64,000 nt of DNA from an uncultured Collinsella sp. (GCA_900757595.1 CAAEOL010000031.1:1-64000), one strand, 5' to 3'. Positions 36,018-45,112 are shown, counted from the first letter of the stretch. Numbers and translations: made by a program. Notes: generated by a model not told the origin, from the letters alone.

Positions 36018-38699
36018 ATGGCACAGACCACGATAGATACCGCCGCCAGCACCGTCTCTGGCGCCGGCGCCGCCAGCTCATTCTCGGGCGGCACGGGAAC
36101 CGAAGCCGAATTCGGCTCACTCGGTGCGCTCTCCCCCACCTGGTGGGAGCCCGAGGACGGCAGCGAGCCCGAACCGTGGCTCACGCCCGACCAGGCCTTC
36201 GAGCGCTTCTTTGAATGGACGAGCAATCGCGGTATTGAGCTGTGGGACCACCAAGAAGAGGCCCTCATGGATCTAGCCGCCGGCGATCACGTCATTCTGG
36301 GCACGCCGACCGGCTCGGGCAAGTCGCTTGTCGCGCTGGGCATGCTCTTTATGGGCATGGCGCAGGGCAAGCGCTGCTACTACACGGCTCCTATCAAGGC
36401 TCTGGTCAGCGAGAAGTTTTTCGACTTGGTGCAGGTGCTCGGCCGCGATAACGTCGGTATGATCACCGGCGACACGCATATCAACACCAAGGCGCCCGTC
36501 ATCTGCTGCACGGCAGAGATCCTTGCCAACGACGCACTGCGCGAGGGCGAAGATGCCGATGTTGGCTGCGTCGCCATGGACGAGTTCCACTACTTTGCCG
36601 ACCCTGATCGCGGTTGGGCCTGGCAGGTGCCGCTGCTCACCCTGCCTCACACGCAATTCATGCTCATGAGCGCCACGCTCGGCGATGTCACCGCGATTGC
36701 CGCCTCGCTCGAGGAACACACCGGCGCTACCTGCGACTTGGTCGTCGATGCCCCACGCCCTGTGCCGCTGAGCTACGACTATGTGACGACCTCCCTCGAG
36801 GGCACCGTCGAGCTCGCGATGCGCCGCGGCGAGGCCCCGCTCTACATCGTGCACTTTAGCCAGGATGCCGCCCTTGCGACGGCACAGTCGCTCGCCAATT
36901 TTGGCATCGCCAGCAAGGAGCAGCGCGAAGCCATCAAAGAAGCGGCAAAGGGAACGAGCTTCTCGACGGCCTTCGGCAAGATCCTCAAGCGTTTGCTCGG
37001 CTGCGGCGTCGGCGTGCACCACGCCGGTATGCTGCCGCGCTATCGCCTGCTGGTCGAGCGCCTGGCGCAGCAGGGCCTACTGCCCGTCATTTGCGGCACC
37101 GACACACTCGGCGTCGGCATCAACGTGCCCATCCACACCGTGGTCCTCACCGCGCTCACCAAGTTCGACGGCTACAAGATGCGTCGCCTGCGCGCCCGCG
37201 AGTTCCATCAGATTGCCGGTCGCGCCGGCCGCTCGGGCTTCGATACCGAGGGCATGGTGATTGCCGAGGCACCCGAGCACGAGATCGAGAACGCCAAGCT
37301 CATGGCCAAGGCGGGCGACGACCCCAAAAAACTCCGCAAGATTAAAAAGAAGAAGGCCCCCGAGGGCTTTGTCACCTGGAACAAGCAGACCTTTGAGCGC
37401 CTGATCGAGACGCAGCCCGAAACGCTCAAGCCGCGCCTGCGCATCACACACTCCATGGTGATTAGCGTGGTCGAGCAGGGCGGCGATGCCCGAGCCCGCG
37501 TACACGACCTCATCGAGACGAGTCTGCAGACCCCTGAGGAAAAGGCAAAGCTCGAGGTTCGTGCCGACGAGATCTTCGCCACGCTCATCGATTCCGGCGT
37601 CGTCGTTCGCACCGAAGTGCCGCCCGCACCCGACGCTCCGGCTGACGCCGCGCCGGACATCGGCTACGCGCTGACGGTCGACCTGCCCGAGGACTTTGCG
37701 CTCGACCAGCCGCTCTCGCCGTTTTTGCTTGCCGCGCTGGAGTTGCTCGATCCCGAGAGCGAGACCTATACCATGGACCTCATCTCGATGGTCGAGGCAA
37801 CGCTCGAGGATCCCAAGCAGGTGCTGCGCGCACAGGAGCGCGCCGCACGCGATCGCGCTATGGCCGAGATGAAAGCCGACGGCATTGAATATGAGGAGCG
37901 TCTGGAGCGTATTCAGGACGTCACGTACGAAAAACCGCTCGAGGATTTGCTCGACGCCGCCTTTGACAAGTACTGCCAGGAAGTACCCTGGGCCAACGAC
38001 TACCAGCTCTCGCCCAAGAGCGTCCTGCGCGACATGCTGGAGAGCGCGAGCGACTTTAAGGGTTACATTCAAAAGCTCGGCATCGCCCGCTCCGAAGGCA
38101 TTCTGCTGCGCTACCTGACAGAGGCTTACCGTTCTCTCGACCGTACCGTGCCCATCGAAAAGCGCGACGAGCGCCTTCGCGACATCATTTCGTGGCTCGG
38201 CTTTGTGGTGCGCTCGGTCGACTCGAGCCTGGTGGACGAGTGGGAGAACGCCGGCAACCCGGCGGCCCTCGACGCCGCACCGCCGCAGGGCATCGACGAA
38301 GTCGTGGCTGACCGCCGCGGCTGCACGCTGCTGGTGCGCAACGCGCTCTTCCGCCGCGTGACCCTTGCCGCCCGCGAGCACGTTCGCGACCTGGGCGAGC
38401 TCGACGAGGACTGGGGCATGAGCGAGGTCCGCTGGCAAAAGGCGCTCGACGCCTATCACGAGCAACACGAGGAAATTCTCACCGACGGAGATGCCCGCAG
38501 CTCCGCGATGTTTTCCATCGACGAGAGCGACGAGAAGACGCAGCACGTGTGGCATGTGCACCAGATTTTTGCCGACGAGGATGGCGACCACGACTTTGGC
38601 ATCATGGGCGATGTCGACCTGGACGCCACGCAAGACGGCGGCGAGGTCATCTTCAAGAACTACCGTGTCGGCTTTATCGAGGACCTGCTCGAGGACTAG
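36018..38699 (+). CDS. Ski2-like DEAD/DEAH helicase with DUF3516 domain
   Basis: An 893-residue superfamily II helicase. Motif I GTPTGSGKS is at about 95-103, motif II DEFH near 188, motif III MSATLGD near 215, and motif VI QIAGRAGRSG near 397. The C-terminal half matches DUF3516, an actinobacterial domain next to Ski2/Mtr4-type cores, so an RNA-handling role is plausible. The first 45 residues are Ser/Gly/Ala-rich and probably disordered. ATG 36018 is chosen; an upstream continuation to 35859 runs through repeat copy A and is not believable as protein. Strong bidirectional terminator behind it. Confidence 0.9.
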   Translation: MAQTTIDTAASTVSGAGAASSFSGGTGTEAEFGSLGALSPTWWEPEDGSEPEPWLTPDQAFERFFEWTSNRGIELWDHQEEALMDLAAGDHVILGTPTGSGKSLVALGMLFMGMAQGKRCYYTAPIKALVSEKFFDLVQVLGRDNVGMITGDTHINTKAPVICCTAEILANDALREGEDADVGCVAMDEFHYFADPDRGWAWQVPLLTLPHTQFMLMSATLGDVTAIAASLEEHTGATCDLVVDAPRPVPLSYDYVTTSLEGTVELAMRRGEAPLYIVHFSQDAALATAQSLANFGIASKEQREAIKEAAKGTSFSTAFGKILKRLLGCGVGVHHAGMLPRYRLLVERLAQQGLLPVICGTDTLGVGINVPIHTVVLTALTKFDGYKMRRLRAREFHQIAGRAGRSGFDTEGMVIAEAPEHEIENAKLMAKAGDDPKKLRKIKKKKAPEGFVTWNKQTFERLIETQPETLKPRLRITHSMVISVVEQGGDARARVHDLIETSLQTPEEKAKLEVRADEIFATLIDSGVVVRTEVPPAPDAPADAAPDIGYALTVDLPEDFALDQPLSPFLLAALELLDPESETYTMDLISMVEATLEDPKQVLRAQERAARDRAMAEMKADGIEYEERLERIQDVTYEKPLEDLLDAAFDKYCQEVPWANDYQLSPKSVLRDMLESASDFKGYIQKLGIARSEGILLRYLTEAYRSLDRTVPIEKRDERLRDIISWLGFVVRSVDSSLVDEWENAGNPAALDAAPPQGIDEVVADRRGCTLLVRNALFRRVTLAAREHVRDLGELDEDWGMSEVRWQKALDAYHEQHEEILTDGDARSSAMFSIDESDEKTQHVWHVHQIFADEDGDHDFGIMGDVDLDATQDGGEVIFKNYRVGFIEDLLED

Positions 38700-38722
38700 C
38701 CGGGCGCAATGGAACGAAACGA

Positions 38723-38762
38723 AGCGGGGCCGCTGGCAACATCGCCAGCGGCCCCGCTTTTT
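38723..38762. terminator. Bidirectional terminator between helicase and DUF2130 genes
   Basis: Perfect 15-bp stem AGCGGGGCCGCTGGC / GCCAGCGGCCCCGCT, 6-base loop, then TTTTT; serves the helicase, and possibly the converging DUF2130 gene. Confidence 0.93.
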
Positions 38763-38779
38763 GCGCGATACGTTATACC

Positions 38780-40537
38780 TTACTCGGCATCCTCGACCTC
38801 ATACGAATCCGCCTCGGCGGGCTCATCGTTTGTCTCTGGCGCAGCCCCGCGCGCCTCGTCAAAGGCGGCCTTCATGGTCTTGTTGCCCCACGTGAGCTTG
38901 CGAATGGTAAGATCGTCGGCTTTCTTGTTGGCCAGGCGCAGATTGTTCTCGGAGGACAGCAACGCCTCCTTGGTTTTTTGCAGATGGCTAATCGTCTTGT
39001 CAATCTCATCGATCGCCGTCTGGAACTTGCGGCTCGCGATCTCGTAGTTACGACCGAAATCATTCTTGAACTTTTCCATCTTGGCTTCGAAGTTCGTGAC
39101 ATCGATATTCTGCTGTTTGTACTCCGCTAGCTCCTGCTTATAACGCAGCGAACCCATGGCGGCGTTGCGCAGCAGCGTGATCATCGGAATGAAGAACTGC
39201 GGGCGGATCACGTACATCTTCTCATAGCGGTAACTCACGTCGACGATGCCCGCGTTATAGAGCTCACTCTCAGGCTCCAGCAGGGTGCAGAGCACCGCAT
39301 ACTCGCAGCCTTTCTGGCGACGATCGTGATCGAGTTTCTTAAAGAAGTACTCGTTTTTATGCTTGGTCGCAGTCTCGTCGTTCTCGTTTTTCATCTCGAA
39401 CATAATCGAAATGACCTCGTTGCCGCTCGCATCGCACTCGCGGAAGATAAAGTCGCCCTTGGTACCCTCGGACGCATCGTTATCTTTCTCGAAGTACGCG
39501 TTGGGAAACGCCGTCATGCGCAGACGGTTGAACTCAGTCTCGCAGTGCTGCTCGAGCGACTCGCCCACCATCTTGGTGGACAGGCGGACCTTCATGTCCT
39601 TAAGGCGCTCAATCTCTTCATCCTTGTAGCGAATCAGGTCATCGCTCGCGCGCTTGGCCTGCGCAAGCTCGAGCTCGTGTGCCGCCTTGGCTTGCTCCTC
39701 ACGAGAATCGCGCACCGCCAGCTCGCTCGTCAGTTTGGCACGCGCCTCATCGCGCTCTCGCTCCGCCGCGGCGACCGCCTCTGACAGGTTCATTTTTGCC
39801 ATCAGTTCCTGCTCGCGCAGCTGGGCACGCAGGCCCTCGGCCTCCTGCTCAGACCGAGCCTTTGCGGCGGAAAGCTTCTCCTGCACCTTCGCGCGGTAGT
39901 CTGTGAGTGTGCGTTCGGCCTCGCTGCGAGCGGCATCGAGCTCACGTTGAGACTCGGCCGCGGCAGCGGCAAGCGCCATCTCCTGGGCCTTGTCCGCCGC
40001 GGCAAGCTTGGCCTGCAACTCGGCAATCTGGGCATCTCGTGCAGCTACATCGTTTTGAGCAGCATTGCGCGCCGCCGACTCGGCAAGCTTGGCTTCGTCA
40101 TCCTTGCGCCCCAGCTGCGCACGCAAGTTGTCGATTTCGCGCTGGAGCTCGGCGTTCTCCTTTTGAGCGTCGGCACGGGCCTCAACCGCCGCGCGCTGGC
40201 TTGCGCTCTCGCGCTCCGCGGCAGCGCCCTCGAGTTTGGCGTGCAGCTCGGCAAGCTCCGCATCGCGCTTGGCGAGTTCTTGCGCCAGCTGCTGGGCTGC
40301 AGCGTTCTTCTGCTCGACAAGCTGAGCGTCGCGCTGAGACTCCGCCTTTTGCAAAGCAGCCGTCGAGCGCGAGCGCTCAAGCTCCAGCGCCTGCTCGCCC
40401 TCGCGCTGAACAGCCTTCACGCGCTCGTCCAGGTCGCGCGAGAACTCGGCGTCGCGCACCTGCTTGACGATATCCGCATAACCGGACGCATCGACCTTAA
40501 AAACTTCACCGCAATGCGGGCACTTGATCTCGTTCAT
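38780..40537 (-). CDS. DUF2130 coiled-coil protein, possible nuclease
   Basis: A 585-residue protein. The N-terminus [10 protein letters not shown] looks like half a zinc site. Residues 30-320 are a long Ala/Glu/Arg coiled coil. The DUF2130 domain occupies about 325-540 and contains KGDFIFRE followed by IMFEMKNE, an Asp ... Glu-x-Lys pattern like that of PD-(D/E)xK nucleases, with [13 protein letters not shown] after it. The acidic tail is variable. Nuclease activity is an inference from the motif; the family is uncharacterised. ATG 40537; isolated gene with its own terminator region. Confidence 0.85.
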   Translation of the reverse strand: MNEIKCPHCGEVFKVDASGYADIVKQVRDAEFSRDLDERVKAVQREGEQALELERSRSTAALQKAESQRDAQLVEQKNAAAQQLAQELAKRDAELAELHAKLEGAAAERESASQRAAVEARADAQKENAELQREIDNLRAQLGRKDDEAKLAESAARNAAQNDVAARDAQIAELQAKLAAADKAQEMALAAAAAESQRELDAARSEAERTLTDYRAKVQEKLSAAKARSEQEAEGLRAQLREQELMAKMNLSEAVAAAERERDEARAKLTSELAVRDSREEQAKAAHELELAQAKRASDDLIRYKDEEIERLKDMKVRLSTKMVGESLEQHCETEFNRLRMTAFPNAYFEKDNDASEGTKGDFIFRECDASGNEVISIMFEMKNENDETATKHKNEYFFKKLDHDRRQKGCEYAVLCTLLEPESELYNAGIVDVSYRYEKMYVIRPQFFIPMITLLRNAAMGSLRYKQELAEYKQQNIDVTNFEAKMEKFKNDFGRNYEIASRKFQTAIDEIDKTISHLQKTKEALLSSENNLRLANKKADDLTIRKLTWGNKTMKAAFDEARGAAPETNDEPAEADSYEVEDAE

Positions 40538-40595
40538 GGCAGCTCCTCGATGGACGCAAATTTCAACCGCCTACACTCTACCGCGCCGCACGGAC

Positions 40596-40630
40596 AAAAA
40601 AGGCGCCGCTGCCATAATGGCAGCGGCGCC
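40596..40630 (-). terminator. Rho-independent terminator of the metallophosphoesterase gene
   Basis: Perfect 13-bp stem GGCGCCGCTGCCA / TGGCAGCGGCGCC with a 3-base loop; on the minus strand TTTTTT follows. Confidence 0.92.
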
Positions 40631-40632
40631 AG

Positions 40633-40681
40633 AACCACCATAAAGGTGCCTGTCCCCTTTGCGGTGGTTTGTGTGGTGGTT
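40633..40681 (+). repeat. CCTGTCCC-loop palindromic repeat, copy 3 (diverged)
   Basis: Arms AACCACC and GGTGGTT (a second GGTGGTT follows at 40675) around a loop with GGTGCCTGTCCCCTTT. It keeps the loop motif of the copies at 26528 and 50583 while both arms differ and remain complementary. It lies between the metallophosphoesterase stop and its terminator. Confidence 0.6.
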
Positions 40682-40687
40682 CGAGAA

Positions 40688-41233
40688 TTACAGCCCAAAG
40701 AAGTCAAGGATTTGATCACGGCTTACGGGCTTGTAATCGTTGGCATCGAGACCGACATCATAGCGAAAGATAGGGCGCTCGCGATCGCGGTTGCGCGCGT
40801 TGGTGCGGTCTCCCCTGCTGTGGATATGCCCGTGCAGCATGATGGCGCCGCGCGCCTTGCCATTCCAGCTGAGCATGGGGTAATGGCTCATAACTAGACG
40901 ATGGCCCTTGGCATAGCCGGGAGCAATCTCCAGGTAATCGCATACCTCATCCCAAATCTGCGGTACGTCGGGATCTTCCCAATCACCGTCATGGTTGCCA
41001 CGGATGAGCGTCACATTCTGGCATTCGATGCGCTCGCGCAGGCGCACCGCCTCCGCCAGGGGCAAACGATAGGTAAAGTCTCCCAAGATATAGAGACGGT
41101 CGTCCGCCGCCACGCACTCATTGATGGCATCGATGACCTTGCGGTTCATCTCCTCGACCGAATCAAACGGCCGATCCATATCGTGCAAGATATTCGTATC
41201 GCCCAGGTGCAGGTCGGCGGTAAACCACATCAT
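40688..41233 (-). CDS. Calcineurin-like metallophosphoesterase
   Basis: A 181-residue metallophosphoesterase. Metal-binding motifs are FTADLHLGD (D-x-H), LYILGDFTYR (GD), LIRGNHDGDW (GNHD), SHYPML, and HGHIHS (GHxH). Small stand-alone members hydrolyse phosphodiesters or nucleotides; substrate unknown. I start at the ATG at 41233, with GAGGA upstream; another ATG lies five codons earlier. Confidence 0.88.
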   Translation of the reverse strand: MMWFTADLHLGDTNILHDMDRPFDSVEEMNRKVIDAINECVAADDRLYILGDFTYRLPLAEAVRLRERIECQNVTLIRGNHDGDWEDPDVPQIWDEVCDYLEIAPGYAKGHRLVMSHYPMLSWNGKARGAIMLHGHIHSRGDRTNARNRDRERPIFRYDVGLDANDYKPVSRDQILDFFGL

Positions 41234-41299
41234 CGTCTCTGTCCTCATTTCGCAACGTGTTCAACTCGTGCTAAGTATACAGACGCAGCGATGCAGCGG

Positions 41300-41479
41300 T
41301 TATCCAAAGAGCCCGCCGAACAGTCCGCGGCGGCGCTTGTCTTGCTTTTTCGAAGCGTCGCCCTGGGCGTTCTTGTCCTGCCGCTTCTTCCGGTCCTGCT
41401 CCAGCTCATCATCGTCGATCAGCATATCCCACTCAAACGGGTCGTCCGTCAGATCGAACAGGTCATCGTCATCAAACAT
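41300..41479 (-). CDS. Small bipolar hypothetical protein
   Basis: A 59-residue protein with a very acidic first half (FDDDDLFDLTDD, DMLIDDDELEQD) and a basic, Gly/Phe-ending second half (KKQDKRRRGLFGGLFG). ATG 41479 has GGAGG five bases upstream. No family recognised. It follows the HIRAN gene by 18 bases and may be co-transcribed with it. Confidence 0.6.
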   Translation of the reverse strand: MFDDDDLFDLTDDPFEWDMLIDDDELEQDRKKRQDKNAQGDASKKQDKRRRGLFGGLFG

Positions 41480-41497
41480 GACCGCCTCCATTGCCGA

Positions 41498-41824
41498 TTA
41501 GCGAGCATCCACCACATAGAGACCAACGCGCACCTGATGCCACGGGCTGCGCTCGGGAGCAACCTGTTGCACGCGAGCCTCAAATACGTCCTCGTGGCCG
41601 TAATACATCATCAAGGACAGCGGGCCGACCTCGTTTCCCGGAACATACCCAAGCTTGGTGTTGCCGTAGTAGATCGCAACCGCCTCGGGATCATGGGGGT
41701 TATCGCGCTCGGCACACAGCGTCAGTTTATCGCCCACTTTAAGATCGCCCAAGACCAAGGCGCCGTCGGCATATTGAAATCCTGCGATATGAAACGACAG
41801 AAGAACACGTGAAGGCTCGTACAT
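41498..41824 (-). CDS. Stand-alone HIRAN-domain protein
   Basis: A 108-residue protein that is essentially one HIRAN domain (LLSFHIAGFQYADGALVL ... LTLCAERDNPHDPEAVAIYYG ... LGYVPGNEVGPLS). In larger proteins HIRAN binds single-stranded 3' DNA ends at stalled forks. As an isolated domain it could be a DNA-end sensor, with partner unknown. ATG 41824 follows GGGGAG. It is immediately upstream of the small bipolar protein. Confidence 0.85.
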   Translation of the reverse strand: MYEPSRVLLSFHIAGFQYADGALVLGDLKVGDKLTLCAERDNPHDPEAVAIYYGNTKLGYVPGNEVGPLSLMMYYGHEDVFEARVQQVAPERSPWHQVRVGLYVVDAR

Positions 41825-41936
41825 AGCAACTCCCCTAACGGCCGGATAAACCGGCACTTAACCTTACTGAGAAGCTTACGGGCCCGTGCGGACAAAATTT
41901 CACCCGCTCGCACCTTTCGCCCATTTGCCGCAACGC

Positions 41937-41965
41937 TTGCGAGACAGAGCGCTTGCAGATAAGAT
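41937..41965 (+). promoter_or_regulatory. Promoter candidate for an antisense RNA
   Basis: -35 TTGCGA, 17-base spacer, -10 TAAGAT. It faces the 3' end of the minus-strand holin-like gene and is the only good promoter match in this gap. Confidence 0.4.
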
Positions 41966-41971
41966 AGAGGC

Positions 41972-42066
41972 ACGGATGGCACCCGTTGCAGCGGGTCTTG
42001 CCAACTCCAGTGCACGTTTACATCGTGAGAAGTGGCCGTCTTCGCTTACGCGGGGGCGGCTATTTC
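41972..42066 (+). ncRNA. Putative antitoxin RNA overlapping the toxin 3' end
   Basis: Predicted short RNA from the promoter at 41937-41965 to a hairpin at 42035-42060 followed by TATTTC. The hairpin GCCGTCTTCGC / GCGGGGGCGGC pairs over all 11 positions only as plus-strand RNA, because three pairs are U-G; in the minus strand they become A-C mismatches. This points to a structure selected in a rightward transcript. It would overlap the toxin mRNA tail, as in TxpA/RatA. Confidence 0.4.
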
Positions 42067-42143
42067 ATTCGGCCGATAAACAGGCCGAGTTCGATAGCCG
42101 CGATTAACAACGCCAGTAACGAAATAACATCGCTTACGTTCAT
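42060..42143 (-). CDS. 27-residue holin-like membrane peptide, candidate type I toxin
   Basis: A 27-codon gene, too short for standard gene calling. The peptide begins MNVSDVISLLALLIAAIELG and ends in GRMK: a single hydrophobic helix with a short polar start and a basic end, as in the putative holin-like toxins and TxpA/BsrG-type toxins of Gram-positive bacteria. AAGGGA lies six bases before the ATG. Its 3' end faces the predicted antisense RNA. Confidence rests on the ribosome site, the peptide character and the layout; no homology search was done. Confidence 0.6.
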   Translation of the reverse strand: MNVSDVISLLALLIAAIELGLFIGRMK

Positions 42144-42202
42144 ACCAATTCCCTTCTAAAGGGAGTTGGCCCATCCGTACCCCATAGCAGTAGTCTAACG
42201 TA

Positions 42203-42244
42203 AATGGCAGGTAATAGGAACACTTGTTCGTATTACCTGCCATT
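42203..42244 (-). terminator. Terminator of the aldehyde dehydrogenase operon
   Basis: Perfect 14-bp inverted repeat AATGGCAGGTAATA / TATTACCTGCCATT with a 14-base loop, three bases past the dehydrogenase stop codon, followed leftward by TTTACG. Confidence 0.8.
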
Positions 42245-42246
42245 TT

Positions 42247-43626
42247 CTAATGCACAAACATGCGCACGAACCTGTGCTTCCAGCTTGCATAAGGGGCGTA
42301 GCGGAATGGCACGTCCAGCCATGTTGCCTTGTTCACGATGCTCTTCTTGTGGCTAAACGTATCGAAGCTCTCGCGGCCATGGTACTGCCCCATACCGCTC
42401 GCGCCCATGCCGCCAAAGCCCATATGGCTCGTAGCCAGATGCATGATCGTGTCGTTGACGCAGCCGCCGCCAAAGGGCACGTAACGCACAAAGCGTTGCT
42501 GAGCCGCATGGTCCTGGCTAAAGATATACAGAGCTAGCGGCGTCGGACGATCCGCAATAAACGTCTCTGCCTCGTCTAGGCTCTCAAACGTCAGCACCGG
42601 CAAGATGGGGCCGAAAATCTCCTCCTGCATTACGGCGTCATCGGGGGTCACGCCGTCTAGAATCGTCGGCTCAATCTTGAGCGACGACTCGCGCGCGGTA
42701 CCTCCAAGCACAACCTTATAGGGATCGATCAGCCCGCGCACGCGCGCAAAATGCTTGGCGTTGACGATATGACCGTAATCCTCGTTGTCGAGCGGATGCT
42801 CGCCAAACATGCGACGGGTCTCCTCCCTGATGAGGCCCAACAGCTCATCGTGTACGCGCGTATCGACCAGCAGGTAGTCGGGCGCCACGCAGGTCTGCCC
42901 CACGTTGAGCCATTTACCAAAGGCGATGCGCCGTGCCGCGACTTTTAAGTTTGCCGTGGCATCCACAATGCAGGGGCTCTTTCCGCCCAGCTCAAGCGTC
43001 ACGGGCGTCAGGTTTTTACTTGCGCGCTCCATGACGAGCTTGCCGACCGGAACGCTACCGGTAAAGAAAATCTTGTCCCAGCACTCATCGAGCAGTGCTT
43101 CGTTCTCGGCACGGCCGCCTTCTACAACCGTCACCAGGCGCGGATCAAATGCTTCCTCGCAAATCTGCCTGAGCACCGCGCTCGATGCCGGAGCATAGGC
43201 ACTCGGCTTGATGACCACGGTATTGCCCGCGGCAAGGGCGCCGGCAAGCGGCTCGAGCGTTAGCAAAAACGGGTAGTTCCAGGGCGCCATAATGAGCGTG
43301 ACGCCATAGGGCACGGCTTGCGTTTTGCACACACTCACGGCGTTGGCGAGGTCACACGGACGCAGGCGCGGACGGCTCCATCGAGCCACACGCGCAATCT
43401 GATGACGAATCTCGGAAAGCGAGGTGCCGATCTCACACATATAGGCCTCGTCATGCGACTTTCCCAAATCGGTCTTGAGCGCATGGGCAATATCGGTCTC
43501 GTGTGCCCGCACCGCCTCGCGCAGGCGCACGAGGGCGCGACGTCGAGCATCGACATCAAACGTGGCGCGCGTCTTAAAGTAGGCGCGCTGTTCGCCGACA
43601 ATGCGCGCGATTTCCTCGGTGTTCAT
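42247..43626 (-). CDS. NAD(P)-dependent aldehyde dehydrogenase
   Basis: A 459-residue aldehyde dehydrogenase of the short ALDH3-like class. Catalytic residues are in place: Asn in WNYPFLL, Glu in LELGGKSP, and Cys in NVGQTCVAPDY. The glycine loop is TGSVPVGK. It oxidises an aldehyde to an acid with NAD(P)+. ATG 43626 follows AGGAGGG, 8 bases after the alcohol dehydrogenase stop, so the two act as an operon: alcohol to aldehyde to acid, or the reverse alcohol route. Confidence 0.92.
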   Translation of the reverse strand: MNTEEIARIVGEQRAYFKTRATFDVDARRRALVRLREAVRAHETDIAHALKTDLGKSHDEAYMCEIGTSLSEIRHQIARVARWSRPRLRPCDLANAVSVCKTQAVPYGVTLIMAPWNYPFLLTLEPLAGALAAGNTVVIKPSAYAPASSAVLRQICEEAFDPRLVTVVEGGRAENEALLDECWDKIFFTGSVPVGKLVMERASKNLTPVTLELGGKSPCIVDATANLKVAARRIAFGKWLNVGQTCVAPDYLLVDTRVHDELLGLIREETRRMFGEHPLDNEDYGHIVNAKHFARVRGLIDPYKVVLGGTARESSLKIEPTILDGVTPDDAVMQEEIFGPILPVLTFESLDEAETFIADRPTPLALYIFSQDHAAQQRFVRYVPFGGGCVNDTIMHLATSHMGFGGMGASGMGQYHGRESFDTFSHKKSIVNKATWLDVPFRYAPYASWKHRFVRMFVH

Positions 43627-43634
43627 GGGCCCTC

Positions 43635-44855
43635 CTAGTTCTCATCCTCAAACATACCACCCGCGACGACCTCGTACATACGCTCGAGCTCAAAACGGTC
43701 CATCAAAAGTGGAACGGGGTATAGCGGATTGGCCTCGGCATCGGCATGGGCCGCCATTTGCGGAATATCGGAGCGGCGAATGCCCGTCACATATTTGGGA
43801 ATGCCCAAGGCGGCATTCATGCGGTCGACCCAATCGATAAAGGCCTCGGCCGCAAGACTGTCCTGCGCGTTAGCCGGCGCGATACCGGCCATGCGAGCAA
43901 GATCGGCAAGCTTGGGGGCGGCGGCGTCACCATAAGCGCGAAGCATGTGCGGCAGGATGATCGCGTTGGCCAAACCGTGCGGAATTCCGTATCGGCCGCC
44001 CAGACTGTGCGCGATGGCATGCACGTATCCGACATAGGAGCGGGTAAATGCAACACCCGCTTTATACGCCGCCGAAAGCATATTGCGACGAGCGCGCATG
44101 TCGTCGCCATGCTCATAAGCCTCGGGCAAATTGTCGTGGATGAGCTGGACCGCCTGACGCGCCATCTTGCGCGTGTAGGGCGTGGTGCTACGGCCGATAA
44201 AGGCCTCGACGGCATGCGTCAGGGCATCCATGCCCGTCTGCCCCGTAATGGAGGCGGGCAGGCCGCGTGTAAACTCGGGGTCGTGCACCGCAAAGCGCGG
44301 GATAAGCACAAAGTCGTTAATGGGGTACTTGTAGTGCGTCTCGTCATCGGTGATAACCGCCGCGAGTGTGACTTCGCTTCCCGTACCGGCGGTAGTGGGA
44401 ACCGCAATAAGCAGCGGCAGGAGACGGTGGACGCGCAACAGGCCACGCATCTTGTTGATGGGCTTATTTGGCTGTGCGATGCGTGCGCCCACACCCTTGG
44501 CGCAGTCCATGGCCGAACCGCCACCAAAGCCGATAATGGCCTGGCAGGCGCTCTCGCGATACAGGGACGCCGCTTCCTCCACGTTTGAGACCGTGGGATT
44601 CGCACGCGTTTCGGCATAGACCGTAACGCCAATCCCCTGAGCCGTAAGCGCACGCTCGAGTGATGCCGTGAGTCCCAAACGAGCAATACCAGGGTCTGTC
44701 ACGATAAGGACCTTCTGGATCGAGCGCTTTTGAAGCACTGCGGGCACATCCTCGGCATGCTCCAAAATGCGCGGCTCGGTATAGGGCAGGATCGGCAATG
44801 CGATGCGAAAAACCGTCTGATATGTTCGGCACCAGGCGCGGCGGGCTAGATGCAT
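43635..44855 (-). CDS. Iron-containing alcohol dehydrogenase
   Basis: A 406-residue group III alcohol dehydrogenase. NAD motif GFGGGSAMDCAKG, PTTAGTGSEVT, and the metal site (Asp in GMDALTHAVEAFIG, then HSLGGRYGIPHGLANAIILPH) are intact. ATG 44855 has AAGGAG upstream; the frame runs back to 44924 through the operator. First gene of the pair with aldehyde dehydrogenase. An operator palindrome sits between its presumed -10 and the start codon, so it is probably repressed in the absence of its inducer. Confidence 0.92.
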   Translation of the reverse strand: MHLARRAWCRTYQTVFRIALPILPYTEPRILEHAEDVPAVLQKRSIQKVLIVTDPGIARLGLTASLERALTAQGIGVTVYAETRANPTVSNVEEAASLYRESACQAIIGFGGGSAMDCAKGVGARIAQPNKPINKMRGLLRVHRLLPLLIAVPTTAGTGSEVTLAAVITDDETHYKYPINDFVLIPRFAVHDPEFTRGLPASITGQTGMDALTHAVEAFIGRSTTPYTRKMARQAVQLIHDNLPEAYEHGDDMRARRNMLSAAYKAGVAFTRSYVGYVHAIAHSLGGRYGIPHGLANAIILPHMLRAYGDAAAPKLADLARMAGIAPANAQDSLAAEAFIDWVDRMNAALGIPKYVTGIRRSDIPQMAAHADAEANPLYPVPLLMDRFELERMYEVVAGGMFEDEN

Positions 44856-44874
44856 AAAGGAAACTCCTTCATTT

Positions 44875-44888
44875 GTTGATAGGTCAAC
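44875..44888. promoter_or_regulatory. Operator-like palindrome upstream of the alcohol dehydrogenase
   Basis: Perfect GTTGA-TAGG-TCAAC, 20 bases before the start codon and downstream of a TACAAT -10 (minus strand, 44903-44908). This position suits a roadblock repressor. No regulator gene is adjacent. Confidence 0.4.
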
Positions 44889-45000
44889 ATTTGTTCGACC
44901 GATTGTACTCATCGGCATCCGCATATGGCTTGCAAATCGTTAATCAATCAACATCTTCACATGCCGAAAATTGTTTTATTAAAAATCATTCCTAATAGGC

Positions 45001-45028
45001 TTCACATTCGGTCGCATTTATGGATAAT
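45001..45028 (+). promoter_or_regulatory. Promoter candidate for rubrerythrin
   Basis: -35 TTCACA, 16-base spacer, -10 GATAAT. The leader then contains hairpins CGTCCGG / CCGGACG (45047-45077) and CGATC / GATCG (45094-45108) whose loop holds the AAGG ribosome site. Confidence 0.45.
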
Positions 45029-45112
45029 AGAACTCGTCAAGACGCACGTCCGGAGAGGGCCCTTACGGGACCGGACGAGCGCACCATCGCCATCGATCGA
45101 AAGGATCGAATC

